A DNA stretch of 64,000 nucleotides from Saccharopolyspora galaxeae (GTDB lineage: Bacteria; Actinomycetota; Actinomycetes; Mycobacteriales; Pseudonocardiaceae). How positions within the stretch are numbered: the first letter of the stretch is position 1; each line of letters opens with the position of its first letter. The translations under genes were made by a program, and so were the position numbers. The notes under the pieces are model-generated. The model saw only the letters and a program-made list of their open reading frames with translations, did no database searches and was not told where the DNA came from. This document shows positions 24,946 to 33,189 of the stretch, piece after piece. Location: NCBI RefSeq assembly GCF_016526145.1, contig NZ_JADDUE010000010.1, forward strand, positions 1 through 64,000. The letters are read 5' to 3'.

Positions 24946-25797
24946 TCAGTGCAGCCGGTCGCTGTTGTCCAGGATGGCTGCGGAAAGCGCCGCGGCGGGC
25001 CCTTCGTCCGTGCCGTAACCGCCCAGCAGCACGAACTCCACCTCTCCCGGGTCGGGAAGCCGGGCGTGCGCGGGCAGCTGGCGCAATCCTTCCGGCACCA
25101 GGCTGCGAGCGTGCACCGCGACCCCCAGCCCGGCCAGTGCCGCGGCGCGCAATCCGCTGAAGCTCCCGCTGGTGCACGTGATCCGCCATGAAAGTCCTTG
25201 CCGTTCCAGCGTTTCCAGCGCCTGCGCGCGCGTGATGCTCGGCGGCGGGTACAGGATCAGCGGCACCGGCTCGCCCGGATCCAGCGACAGATCCTCGCGC
25301 CCGATCCACACCAGCGGTTCCCGCCACACCAGCCTGCCCACCGACTGCCCGGGGCGGCGCTTGCCGAAGACGAGGTCGAGTTCGTCGTTGTGCAGCTGCT
25401 CGTGCAGCGTGCCGCTCATCCCGACGGTCAGCTCCAGGTCGACCAGCCGGTGCGAACGCCGGAACTCGGCCAGGATCTCCGGCAGCTTGGACAGCACGAA
25501 GTCCTCCGAGGCGCCGAAGCGCAACCGCCCGCGCAGTTCGGAACCGGCGAAGTAGCTCGTCGCGCGCTCGTTGGCCGCGAGGATGCTGCGCGCGAAACCC
25601 ACCATCGCCTCGCCGTCGGCGGTGAGCGCGACGGCGTGCGTGCTGCGGGTGAACAGCCGCCGGGACGCGACCTGCTCGAGCTTGCGGACGTGCTGGCTGA
25701 CTGTGGATTGCCGCACACCGAGCCGCTGCGCGGCCTGGGTGAAGCTCCGCGTCTGCGCCACCACGAGGAACGTCCTGAGCAGGGCCGGAGGGAACAT
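24946..25797 (-). CDS. LysR-family transcriptional regulator
   Basis: 283 residues. N-terminal helix-turn-helix LRTFLVVAQTRSFTQAAQRLGVRQSTVSQHVRKLEQ (about 7-42) is the LysR signature. It is followed by a linker helix and a periplasmic-binding-like effector domain containing LRFGASEDFVLSKLPEILAEF and LAGLGVAVHARSLVPEGLRQL. It is divergent from the SBF-like transporter gene with 115 bp between starts, the classic arrangement for LysR control of its neighbour. The ligand is probably the transported organic anion, which is inference. Confidence 0.87.
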   Translation of the reverse strand: MFPPALLRTFLVVAQTRSFTQAAQRLGVRQSTVSQHVRKLEQVASRRLFTRSTHAVALTADGEAMVGFARSILAANERATSYFAGSELRGRLRFGASEDFVLSKLPEILAEFRRSHRLVDLELTVGMSGTLHEQLHNDELDLVFGKRRPGQSVGRLVWREPLVWIGREDLSLDPGEPVPLILYPPPSITRAQALETLERQGLSWRITCTSGSFSGLRAAALAGLGVAVHARSLVPEGLRQLPAHARLPDPGEVEFVLLGGYGTDEGPAAALSAAILDNSDRLH

Positions 25798-25912
25798 CGA
25801 CGGCCACGTTATCGCGCTTCGCGATAACCGTCACCACGGAAATCGTGGTTCACAGCCAACCGAGCGGTGGCTGAGACTCGCGGCGAGTCAACCCGTCCGG
25901 TGAGGAAGGCAC

Positions 25913-26920
25913 ATGAGCACGCTGCTGCGCCGTCTGCGCCCCGATCCCTACGTCCTCGCCTTGCTGGCCACCGTCGGCGTCGCCGCGCTGGCGCCCGCCA
26001 GCGGTGCGGGCGCGACCGTCGCCGACAGCGTCACCGACGTGGCCATCGCCGGGCTGTTCTTCCTCTACGGCGCGCGGCTTTCATCCCGCGCCGTCCTCGA
26101 TGGACTCAAGCACTGGCGGCTGCACGTCGTGGTGTTCCTGTGCACCTTCGCACTGTTCCCGCTGCTCGGGCTCGGCGCGAACCTGCTGGTTCCGGTGGTG
26201 CTCACGCCCGCGCTCTACAGCGGTGTGCTGTTCCTGTGCACGCTTCCGTCCACTGTGCAGTCTTCGATCGCTTTCACCGCCACAGCGGGCGGAAACGTGG
26301 CGTCCGCGATCTGCTCGGCGTCACTGTCCAACATGGCCGGTATCGCGCTCACGCCGTTGCTCGTCGCACTGCTGATGGGTGGCGACGGCGGCGGGATCTC
26401 CGCGAGCTCGGTGCTGAGCCTGGTCTTCCAGCTGCTGCTGCCGTTCGTGGTGGGACACCTGTCGCGGCGCTGGATCGGCGACGGGATCGAGCGGCACAAG
26501 AAGGTGCTGAGCTACTACGACCGCGGCTCCATCCTGCTGATCGTCTACGTCGCGTTCAGCAAGAGCATGGCGGGCGGTATCTGGCAGCAGATCGGCGTGC
26601 TCCAGCTCGCGGCGCTGTTCGCGGTGATCGCGGTGCTGCTGACCGCGGTGCTGCTGATCACCAGGGGAGCCGCCCGCGTGCTCGGGTTCGACCGCGGCGA
26701 CGAGAAGGCGATCGTGTTCTGCGGCTCGGTCAAGAGCCTCGCCACCGGGTTGCCCATCGCGAACGTGCTGTTCCCCAGCACCTTGGTCGGGCTGGTCGTG
26801 CTGCCGGTGATGCTCTACCACCTGACGCAGCTGATCGTGTGCGCGGTGCTGGCGCAGCGGCAGGGCAGCGCCGCCGAGCCGCAGCGCGCGCCGGAACCCG
26901 AGGTCGCGGCCGCACGCTGA
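25913..26920 (+). CDS. Bile acid:sodium symporter-like transporter (SBF-like)
   Basis: 335 residues with about ten membrane helices. The patterns GLFFLYGARLSSRAVLDGLKHWRLHV, FLCTLPSTVQSSIAFTATAGGNVASAICSASLSN and FCGSVKSLATGLPIANVLF fit the SBF-like/YfeH branch of the bile acid/Na+ symporter superfamily. The unwound-helix regions PSTVQSS and the KSLATGLP segment correspond to the crossover helices. It would import an organic anion with sodium. LysR gene divergent upstream. The last 20 residues are charged and cytoplasmic. Confidence 0.83.
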   Translation: MSTLLRRLRPDPYVLALLATVGVAALAPASGAGATVADSVTDVAIAGLFFLYGARLSSRAVLDGLKHWRLHVVVFLCTFALFPLLGLGANLLVPVVLTPALYSGVLFLCTLPSTVQSSIAFTATAGGNVASAICSASLSNMAGIALTPLLVALLMGGDGGGISASSVLSLVFQLLLPFVVGHLSRRWIGDGIERHKKVLSYYDRGSILLIVYVAFSKSMAGGIWQQIGVLQLAALFAVIAVLLTAVLLITRGAARVLGFDRGDEKAIVFCGSVKSLATGLPIANVLFPSTLVGLVVLPVMLYHLTQLIVCAVLAQRQGSAAEPQRAPEPEVAAAR

Positions 26921-27103
26921 GCAGCCGCGCACCCGTGCTGCGCGTACCGGTGACGCTCCTTGCCAGCTCCGCGCGCTTCTCCGTAGCGTAATCGTCGTGA
27001 ACTGGGCCACGGGGCGGTCCAGGTGTCTGTCGTTCCGCGGTGATCCCGTCGGCGCCCGCGACCCGATCCGCGGCACTCGACCACGGGCTCGACGAGGAGC
27101 ACG

Positions 27104-29062
27104 ATGATGACGACGCGAGCAGCCGAGCAAGCACCGGCACATCCGCTCGACCGCCTGCAACCGGCAGAAATCCGCACCGCCCGCGAGGTCCTGCGCGAAA
27201 CCGGAGCCGCCGGAGCATCGACCCGCTTCGCCTACCTCGGCCTGGAGGAACCGCCGAAGGCCGACGTGCTGGCGTTCCGGGACGGCGACCCGGTACCGCG
27301 CCGCGTCAAGGCGCTGCTGCTGGAGACCGGCAGCGGCCGGGTCACCGAGGCCGTGGTGTCGCTGCCGGATCGCGCGGTGGGATCGCTGCGCGAGGTGGAC
27401 GTGGTCGCCGAAGGGCAGCCGCCGATCCTCGGCGAGGACCTCGCAGGTGTCGGCGAGATCGTCGCCGCCGACGAGCGGTGGACCTACGCGCTGGCCCGGC
27501 GCGGCATCAACGACACCGCGCAGGTGCGCGCCTGCCCGCTGTCCGCGGGCGTGTTCGACATCCCCGGCGAGCAAGGCCGCCGGATGGTGCGCGTGCTCAG
27601 CTTCCTGCAGCACCGCCCGGAGGATCACCCGTGGGCGCACCCGATCGACGGCCTGGTCGCCTACGTGGACCTGATCGAGCGCAAGGTCCTCGACGTGATC
27701 GACCACGCGCTCGTGCCGATCCCCGCCGAGGAGGGGAATTTCGACGATCCGGAGCAGACCGGGCCGGCCCGCACCGACTTGCGGCCGATCGAGATCAGCC
27801 AGCCGGAAGGACCCAGCTTCACCGTCTCCGGCGATGCGGTGAGCTGGCACGACTGGCGGTTCCGGATCGGCTTCGACGCCCGCGAAGGCTTGGTGCTGCA
27901 CCAGATCCACTACCGGGACGGGGACCGGCTGCGACCGATCGTGCACCGCGCGTCGATCGCCGAGATGGTCGTGCCCTACGGCGATCCGGGCCCGGTGCGG
28001 TTCTGGCAGAGCTACTTCGACGCCGGGGAGTACCTGCTGGGCAAGCAGGTGAACTCGCTGCGGCGCGGCTGCGACTGCCTCGGCGAGATCCGCTACTTCG
28101 ACGTCACCGTCGCCGACGACCACGGCGAACCGCTGACCGTCGACAACGCGATCTGCCTGCACGAGGAGGACGCCGGGCTGCTGTGGAAGCACACCGACAT
28201 CTTCACCGGTTCCAAGCAGGCGCGGCGGCAGCGCAGGCTGGTCATCTCCTTCTTCGCCACCATCGGCAACTACGACTACGGCTTCTACTGGTACCTCTAC
28301 CTGGACGGCACGATCCAGTTGGAGGTCAAGTCGACCGGTGTCGTGTTCACCTCCGCTTACCCGGGGACTGCGGACCCGGGGGCTGCGGACCCGGGGGCTG
28401 CGTACCCGGACGGCGGGTATCCGTGGGCGAGCGAGCTCGCGCCGGGCCTCGGGGCGCCGTTCCACCAGCACCTGTTCGGCGCGCGGCTGGACATGATGGT
28501 GGACGGGCTGCGCAACGCCGTCGACGAGGTCGAGGTGCGGCGGGTGCCGATGGGCGCGGAGAACCCGCACGGCAACGGATTCACCCGCACCTCGATCCGG
28601 CTGGAGACGGAATCCGGGCGGATGGCCGACAATTCGGTCGCGCGGAGCTGGCGGGTGACGAACCCGGAAGTCACCAACCGGCTCGGCCGACCGGTCGGCT
28701 ACGTGCTGCATCCGCAGGGGCAGCCGACGTTGCTGGCCGATGACGACTCCCCGAACGCGCGCCGGGCGGTGTTCGCGACCAAGCACCTGTGGGTGTCGCG
28801 GTACCGGGACGGGCAGCGCTGGCCCGCGGGTGAGCACGTCAACCAGAACGCGGGCGGTGCCGGGGTTCCCGAGTACGTCGCCGCGGGCGAATCGATCGAC
28901 GGTGCCGATCTGGTGCTGTGGCACACCTTCGGCACGACGCACTTCCCGCGCACCGAGGACTGGCCGGTGATGCCGATCGACACCTGCGGATTCACGTTGA
29001 AGCCCAACGGATTCTTCGACCGGAACCCCACATTGGACGTTCCCGCACCGCCCTGCCACTGA
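27104..29062 (+). CDS. Copper-containing primary-amine oxidase
   Basis: 652 residues, full-length copper amine oxidase like Arthrobacter phenylethylamine oxidase. The topaquinone tyrosine is Tyr390 in IGNYDYGFYWY and the catalytic base Asp306 in YFDAGEYLLG. Copper ligands are His454, His456 (PFHQHLFGARLDM) and His613 (FGTTHFPRTEDWPVMP). It oxidises primary amines to aldehydes with release of H2O2 and NH3. Compared with known enzymes, a Pro/Gly/Ala insertion encoded by 15-bp tandem repeats lies between the TPQ strand and the His pair. Tandem ATGs at 27104 and 27107. Two 51-bp repeats follow. Confidence 0.93.
   Translation: MMTTRAAEQAPAHPLDRLQPAEIRTAREVLRETGAAGASTRFAYLGLEEPPKADVLAFRDGDPVPRRVKALLLETGSGRVTEAVVSLPDRAVGSLREVDVVAEGQPPILGEDLAGVGEIVAADERWTYALARRGINDTAQVRACPLSAGVFDIPGEQGRRMVRVLSFLQHRPEDHPWAHPIDGLVAYVDLIERKVLDVIDHALVPIPAEEGNFDDPEQTGPARTDLRPIEISQPEGPSFTVSGDAVSWHDWRFRIGFDAREGLVLHQIHYRDGDRLRPIVHRASIAEMVVPYGDPGPVRFWQSYFDAGEYLLGKQVNSLRRGCDCLGEIRYFDVTVADDHGEPLTVDNAICLHEEDAGLLWKHTDIFTGSKQARRQRRLVISFFATIGNYDYGFYWYLYLDGTIQLEVKSTGVVFTSAYPGTADPGAADPGAAYPDGGYPWASELAPGLGAPFHQHLFGARLDMMVDGLRNAVDEVEVRRVPMGAENPHGNGFTRTSIRLETESGRMADNSVARSWRVTNPEVTNRLGRPVGYVLHPQGQPTLLADDDSPNARRAVFATKHLWVSRYRDGQRWPAGEHVNQNAGGAGVPEYVAAGESIDGADLVLWHTFGTTHFPRTEDWPVMPIDTCGFTLKPNGFFDRNPTLDVPAPPCH
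28358..28402 (+). repeat. Three 15-bp tandem repeats inside the amine oxidase gene
   Basis: Three in-frame units, (T/G)ACCCGGGGRCTGCG at 28358, 28373 and 28388, encode YPGTA, DPGAA, DPGAA, followed by a related YPDGG. They lie in a surface loop between the topaquinone strand and the copper-ligand HQH and lengthen that loop. Confidence 0.85.
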
Positions 29063-29084
29063 CCCTCCCACTGCCACGAGCCTG

Positions 29085-29135
29085 GAGCGAACGGCCTGTT
29101 CGCCCAATCTATTGGGACCAACGGTCCGTTCACTC
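29085..29135 (-). repeat. 51-bp hairpin repeat, copy 3 (inverted)
   Basis: It begins GAGCGAACGG and ends CCGTTCACTC, but the core reads CCAATCTATTGGG, so it is inverted relative to copies 1, 2, 5, 6 and 7. It starts 22 bases after the amine oxidase stop. Confidence 0.9.
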
Positions 29136-29195
29136 CGGTATGAGTGCGCGGATCGAGCGGCGCCCGCGTGTGTCGGCCGAGTGCCCCTGATCGCG

Positions 29196-29246
29196 GAGTG
29201 AACGGCCTGTTCGTCCAATCTATTGGGACCAGCGGGCCGTTCACTC
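29196..29246 (-). repeat. 51-bp hairpin repeat, copy 4 (inverted)
   Basis: It has perfect outer arms GAGTGAACGG/CCGTTCACTC and the CCAATCTATTGGG core. Same inverted orientation as copy 3, 60 bp away, forming a direct tandem pair between the amine oxidase and corA genes. Confidence 0.9.
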
Positions 29247-29324
29247 CGGGCGCAACGTGCTCGGAAACCGCGTACCCGGCGCGGTTAGGGTGGCGTGCCG
29301 GACACGCAGGGAGGGCATCACCGG

Positions 29325-30440
29325 ATGGCACAGCAAGGCCCGCGGCTGCCGGGGGCGCGCCGCGGGGCAGCAGGCGAGCAGGCCGGGCACGAAGCCCGCG
29401 TCGAACAGGCGTCGCCGGACGAACGGCTGGTCGGCACCGCGATCTACGTCGACGGCCGGCGCGCGCGCTCGCCGGAGTCGCTGGCCGAGACCAGTCGCGC
29501 GCTGGCGGACGAGGACGGCGCGATGGCCTGGGTCGGGCTCTACCGCCCCAGCGCCGAGGAACTGCAGGCCGCGGCCGAGGAGTTCGGGCTGCACGAACTC
29601 GCCGTCGAAGACGCCATCCTGGCCCACCAGCGGCCCAAGGTGGAACGCTACGACGAAACGCTGTTCGTGGTGCTGCGGCCCGCGCGCTACCTGGACGAGA
29701 CCGAGCAGGTCGAACTCGGTGAGCTGCACCTGTTCATCGGCCCGGACTTCGTGCTGACCGTGCGGCACGGCCGCTCCCCGGACCTGTCCGCGGTGCGCGA
29801 CCGCATGGAAGCAGCGCCGGAGCTGTTGCGCCGCGGGCCGCACGCGGTGCTCTACGCCGTGCTGGACGCCGTGGTCGACGACTACGCGCCGGTGGTGGAA
29901 GGCGTGCAGCACGACATCGACGAGATCGAAACGCAGGTGTTCGGTGGTGACCCGAACGCATCCCGGCGCACCTACCAGCTCTCCCGCGAAGTCATCGAGC
30001 TGCAGCGGGCCACCAGCCCGCTGCTGGGAATCCTGGAGGAAGTCGGCGCGAACTACGCCGAGCGCGACGCCGACGCGGAACTGCACCGCCGCTTGCGGGA
30101 CGTGACCGACCACGCGACCACGGTCGCCGAGCGGGTCGGCGGCTTCCGGCAGATGATCTCCGACATCCTCTCGGTCAACGCCACGCTGGTCACCCAGGAG
30201 CAGAACGAGAAGATGAAGAGCCTCACCGAGGCCAGCTACGCGCAGAGCGAGCAAGTCAAGAGCATCTCCTCGTGGGCGGCGATCCTGTTCGCGCCGACGC
30301 TGGTCGGCACCGTCTACGGGATGAACTTCGACGCCATGCCCGAGCTGCACTGGAGCTTCGGTTACCCGATGGCGGTCGGGCTGATGATCGTCGTCTGCGT
30401 GCTGCTGTACGTGGTGTTCAAGCGGCGCGACTGGCTCTGA
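29325..30440 (+). CDS. corA: CorA-family magnesium/cobalt transporter
   Basis: 371 residues. The signature VGTVYGMNFDAMPEL near residues 325-339 contains the YGMNF filter motif at the end of TM1. The last helix MAVGLMIVVCVLLYVVFKRRDWL follows. The N-terminal two thirds form the cytoplasmic funnel domain (VGLYRPSAEELQAAAEEFGLHELAVEDAI). CorA forms pentameric Mg2+ channels. I chose the ATG at 29325, preceded by GGGAGGG; GTG at 29295 would add ten residues. It converges on the epimerase gene with a 24-bp gap. Confidence 0.9.
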   Translation: MAQQGPRLPGARRGAAGEQAGHEARVEQASPDERLVGTAIYVDGRRARSPESLAETSRALADEDGAMAWVGLYRPSAEELQAAAEEFGLHELAVEDAILAHQRPKVERYDETLFVVLRPARYLDETEQVELGELHLFIGPDFVLTVRHGRSPDLSAVRDRMEAAPELLRRGPHAVLYAVLDAVVDDYAPVVEGVQHDIDEIETQVFGGDPNASRRTYQLSREVIELQRATSPLLGILEEVGANYAERDADAELHRRLRDVTDHATTVAERVGGFRQMISDILSVNATLVTQEQNEKMKSLTEASYAQSEQVKSISSWAAILFAPTLVGTVYGMNFDAMPELHWSFGYPMAVGLMIVVCVLLYVVFKRRDWL

Positions 30441-30464
30441 GGGCGTGCCGGGAAATCGCCGCCG

Positions 30465-31403
30465 TCAGCGGGAAATCGCGGTGCGGAACCAGTCGAGCGT
30501 GGTCTCCAGCGCGGTCACCAGCGGGGTCGGTCGCGTGCCGAAGGTCCGCTCGAACGCTCCCGAATCCATCACCTGGTGCTCGGTGTGCTGGTAGAACAGC
30601 TCGGCGTACTCGCCCATGAAGACCTCGTCGAACGGTCCGAACGGTTCGGGCTCGCGCAGCACGTGGACGTCGAGCGGGCGGCCCGCGAGCTTGCCGATGA
30701 TCTCGTGCACCTCCCGCGTCGTGCTCGCCGGTGCGGTGGGCAGGTGCCAGACCTGCCCGTCCGATTCCGGGTGCTCGCCGAGCGCGGCGAGGCCCGCGGC
30801 GACGTCGTCGATGAAGGTGTAGCTGTGCAGCAGGTCGAGGTTCCCGAAGCCCAGCACCCGGCCGCCGGTCAGCGCGGGCGGGAACGCGGTCGCCCCGAGC
30901 GTCGAGTTGAATACGCCGGGGCCGAAGAAGTCCGCTGACCGGCCCAGCGCGACCCGGACCCGGCCCGAGCGGTGCGCGGCGAGGTAGTTCTCGTCCAGTT
31001 CGGCGCGCATCCGGCCCTTGCGGGTGGTCGCGGTCATCGGGGTGCGCTCGGTCATCACCGCCCCGCCCGTTTCGCCGTACGGGTAGAGCGTGTCCAGCAC
31101 GACGAGTCGCGCGTCCGCTTCGGCCGCGGCCGCCAGCACCGCGTCCTGGACCTTCGGCAGCACTTCGACCTGCCGGTGGTATTCGACGTTGACGCAGTGG
31201 TGCACGACGTCCGCGCCGTGCACGGCGGTCCGCAGCTCGGCGGCGTCGAGCACGTCCGCGCGCGCCCGCTCGACCCCTTCGGCGTCCGGGCCTGCGCCGC
31301 TGCGGTTGACCAGACGGGCGCGGTGACCGCGGCGGGCGAGTTCGCGGGCCAGCGCCGTTCCGGCCGGACCCGCTCCCAGCACGACGTGCAGCTGCTGCGG
31401 CAT
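30465..31403 (-). CDS. NAD(P)-dependent epimerase/dehydratase-family (extended SDR) protein
   Basis: 312 residues. The Rossmann motif VLGAGPAGTALARELARRGH lies at residues 7-26. YPYGET near 110 stands where the SDR YxxxK active site is expected, but the following lysine is not in the canonical place, as in atypical SDRs. HSYTFIDDVAAGLAALGEH and AFERTFGTRPTPLVTALETTLDWF are typical extended-SDR blocks. The reaction cannot be named. It is divergent from a TetR gene, with a clear operator between them, so the pair likely responds to an inducing chemical. Confidence 0.78.
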   Translation of the reverse strand: MPQQLHVVLGAGPAGTALARELARRGHRARLVNRSGAGPDAEGVERARADVLDAAELRTAVHGADVVHHCVNVEYHRQVEVLPKVQDAVLAAAAEADARLVVLDTLYPYGETGGAVMTERTPMTATTRKGRMRAELDENYLAAHRSGRVRVALGRSADFFGPGVFNSTLGATAFPPALTGGRVLGFGNLDLLHSYTFIDDVAAGLAALGEHPESDGQVWHLPTAPASTTREVHEIIGKLAGRPLDVHVLREPEPFGPFDEVFMGEYAELFYQHTEHQVMDSGAFERTFGTRPTPLVTALETTLDWFRTAISR

Positions 31404-31430
31404 GGATGCTCCTTGTTATGGTGTGTCGCC

Positions 31431-31451
31431 TTAGTTATGGACCGTAACTAA
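31431..31451. promoter_or_regulatory. TetR operator between divergent genes
   Basis: TTAGTTA-N7-TAACTAA, a perfect inverted repeat with seven-base arms, lies 28 bp from the epimerase ATG and 41 bp from the TetR GTG. The spacer also pairs in part (GG/CC). The AT-rich arms look like overlapping -10 elements, so repressor binding would block both promoters. Confidence 0.75.
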
Positions 31452-31491
31452 AGCTAGACTAGGTCGCGGAACGTGGCAAGGAGGAACATCT

Positions 31492-32184
31492 GTGGCCGAG
31501 GGCGCGACGACACCGCGGGACCGGTTCCGCGAGCAGACCAGGGGCGAGATCAAGGCGATCGCCCTGCGGCAGCTGTCCGAAGGCGGGATCGGCGCGATCG
31601 CGCTGACCCGGATAGCCAAGGAGCTCGGCCTGTCCGGGCCCGCGCTCTACAGGTACTACGCCGGGCGGGACGAGCTGATCAGCGAGCTGGTCCGGGACGC
31701 CTACGACGACTTGGCCGCGGCCGTGTCCGCCCCTGCCGAGCCGGATTCGCCGCCGCGCGCCCGGTTGTTGCGGCTCGGGCGCGCGTACCGGGCGTGGGCG
31801 CGCGAACAACCGCACCGCTACCTGCTGATCTTCGGGTCACCGCTGCCGGGCTACGCAGCGCCGCCGGACACCGTGGCCAACGCGCGCGCGGCGCTGGAAC
31901 CGGTGGTGCGGGTGTTCGCCGCCGCGCGCCCCGATCAGCAGCCGCTCGTCGACCAGCTGCAACGGTGGAACGAACGAGATCCCGCCGTGGCGGCCTGGAC
32001 CGGTGCGCACGTCGAACCCGCAGCGGCCGGAGCCGCGCTGGCCGGGGCGGTCACGGCGCTGTCCCGCCTGCACGGCATCGTCGGGCTCGAAGTCAACGGC
32101 CAATTCGCCGGCATGGGGCACGATCCGGGCGAGTTGCTGGACGCCGAACTCGGGCTGCTCGCCGACACCTACCGGCTGCCGTGA
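31492..32184 (+). CDS. TetR/AcrR-family regulator with WHG-type C-terminal domain
   Basis: 230 residues. Helix-turn-helix block GGIGAIALTRIAKELGLSGPALYRYYAGRDELI at about 31-63. The C-terminal region with AREQPHRYLLIFGSPLPGYAAP and LSRLHGIVGLEVNGQF matches the WHG (TetR_C_13) ligand domain named for its Trp-His-Gly motif; here the triplet reads LHG. GTG start at 31492 with AAGGAGG upstream. It very likely represses itself and the divergent epimerase gene through the repeat at 31431-31451. Confidence 0.87.
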   Translation: MAEGATTPRDRFREQTRGEIKAIALRQLSEGGIGAIALTRIAKELGLSGPALYRYYAGRDELISELVRDAYDDLAAAVSAPAEPDSPPRARLLRLGRAYRAWAREQPHRYLLIFGSPLPGYAAPPDTVANARAALEPVVRVFAAARPDQQPLVDQLQRWNERDPAVAAWTGAHVEPAAAGAALAGAVTALSRLHGIVGLEVNGQFAGMGHDPGELLDAELGLLADTYRLP

Positions 32185-32186
32185 GC

Positions 32187-32205
32187 GTCCCGGCCGGAGC
32201 GGGAC
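32187..32205. terminator. Short convergent terminator hairpin
   Basis: GTCCCG pairs with CGGGAC around a 7-nt loop in the 27-bp gap between the convergent TetR and DUF574 genes. Confidence 0.5.
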
Positions 32206-32211
32206 TTCGGC

Positions 32212-33069
32212 TCAGGACCGTTCGGCGCGGCGCGGCTTCCGGGCGACGCCCGCCCAGACCAGGGACTCCGACGGGTCGTCGAAGCTGATCGCGGTCTGCC
32301 CGTCGCCGTGCTCCGGGCGCCACAGCGGGGTCCAGGTGGCTCCCGGCTCGGCGACCTCGAAGTCGCCGAAGAGCGCCTCGATCTCGCGGTGCGAGCGCCA
32401 CAGCACCGGAGTGGCGGTGTGGTCGTACATCGCCGCGCACTCGGCCATTTCCGTTGCCAGCCCGTCCGGCACGTCGTCCGCGGTGCCGTGCGACAACGCC
32501 AGGTAGGAGCCGGGGGAGAGCAGTTCGCGGAACCGCTCGACGCAGGCGGGGCCGATGTCCTGGCCTTGATCGTCGAGCTGTTGCACGTGCAGCACCGCGA
32601 TCATCAGCAGCGCGACGGGCTCGCGCAGCTTCAGGATTCCGGTGCCCGCCACGGCTTGCCACAGCTCGTCGGGTTCGCACAGGTCGGCGCGGAGCACGCC
32701 GTGCCGCCGCGGGTCACCGTTGCGCTCCAGCTCCAGTTCGGAGTGCGCGACGGCCACCTCCTCGTTGTCCACGTAGACCACCCGGGCCTCGACACCGGCG
32801 TCCGCGGCGATCTGGTGGGTGGCGCCCATCGTGGGCACGCCCGCGCCGACGTCGATGAACTGCCGAATTCCTTGGGACAGCAGGTAGCGCACCACGCGGT
32901 GCAGGAACAGCCGGTTGGCCTTCGCCACGGATTCGACGAACGGGAAGCGTTCCAGCGCGCGCCTGCCGAATTCGCGGTCCACCGCGTAATTGGCCTGCCC
33001 GCCCAGGTAGAAGTCGTAGACGCGCGCGACGTTGGGCTGGTGCGTATCGATCTTGCGTTGCCGGACCAC
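32212..33069 (-). CDS. DUF574-type SAM-dependent methyltransferase, copy 1
   Basis: 285 residues. It matches the actinobacterial SAM-dependent methyltransferase family once called DUF574. PNVARVYDFYLGGQANYAVDREFG opens the protein, IRQFIDVGAGVPTMGATHQIA is the SAM motif I near 70-90, and VVYVDNEEVAVAHSELEL the acidic motif II. FSFDDPSESLVWAGVARKP-like text closes it (here SFDDPSESL). Substrates of the family are mostly unknown. GTG start with GAGGAG upstream. It is paralogous to the next gene upstream, and both promoters share TTACCACA. Confidence 0.85.
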   Translation of the reverse strand: MVRQRKIDTHQPNVARVYDFYLGGQANYAVDREFGRRALERFPFVESVAKANRLFLHRVVRYLLSQGIRQFIDVGAGVPTMGATHQIAADAGVEARVVYVDNEEVAVAHSELELERNGDPRRHGVLRADLCEPDELWQAVAGTGILKLREPVALLMIAVLHVQQLDDQGQDIGPACVERFRELLSPGSYLALSHGTADDVPDGLATEMAECAAMYDHTATPVLWRSHREIEALFGDFEVAEPGATWTPLWRPEHGDGQTAISFDDPSESLVWAGVARKPRRAERS

Positions 33070-33189
33070 GGGGATCTCCTCACCGAACGAGCACGCCGAT
33101 CACGACCGAAGAACGCGAAGGCCAATGGTTACCACACGTGGCCGGAGGGCAGTCGACCGCCTACTGGCGGACCGTGCTCGTGGCCGGAC

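Noticed and set aside
26321-29218. 965-codon minus-strand frame opposite the amine oxidase
   Set aside because: Antisense shadow of an enzyme with an intact active site; it has compositional bias and no motifs.
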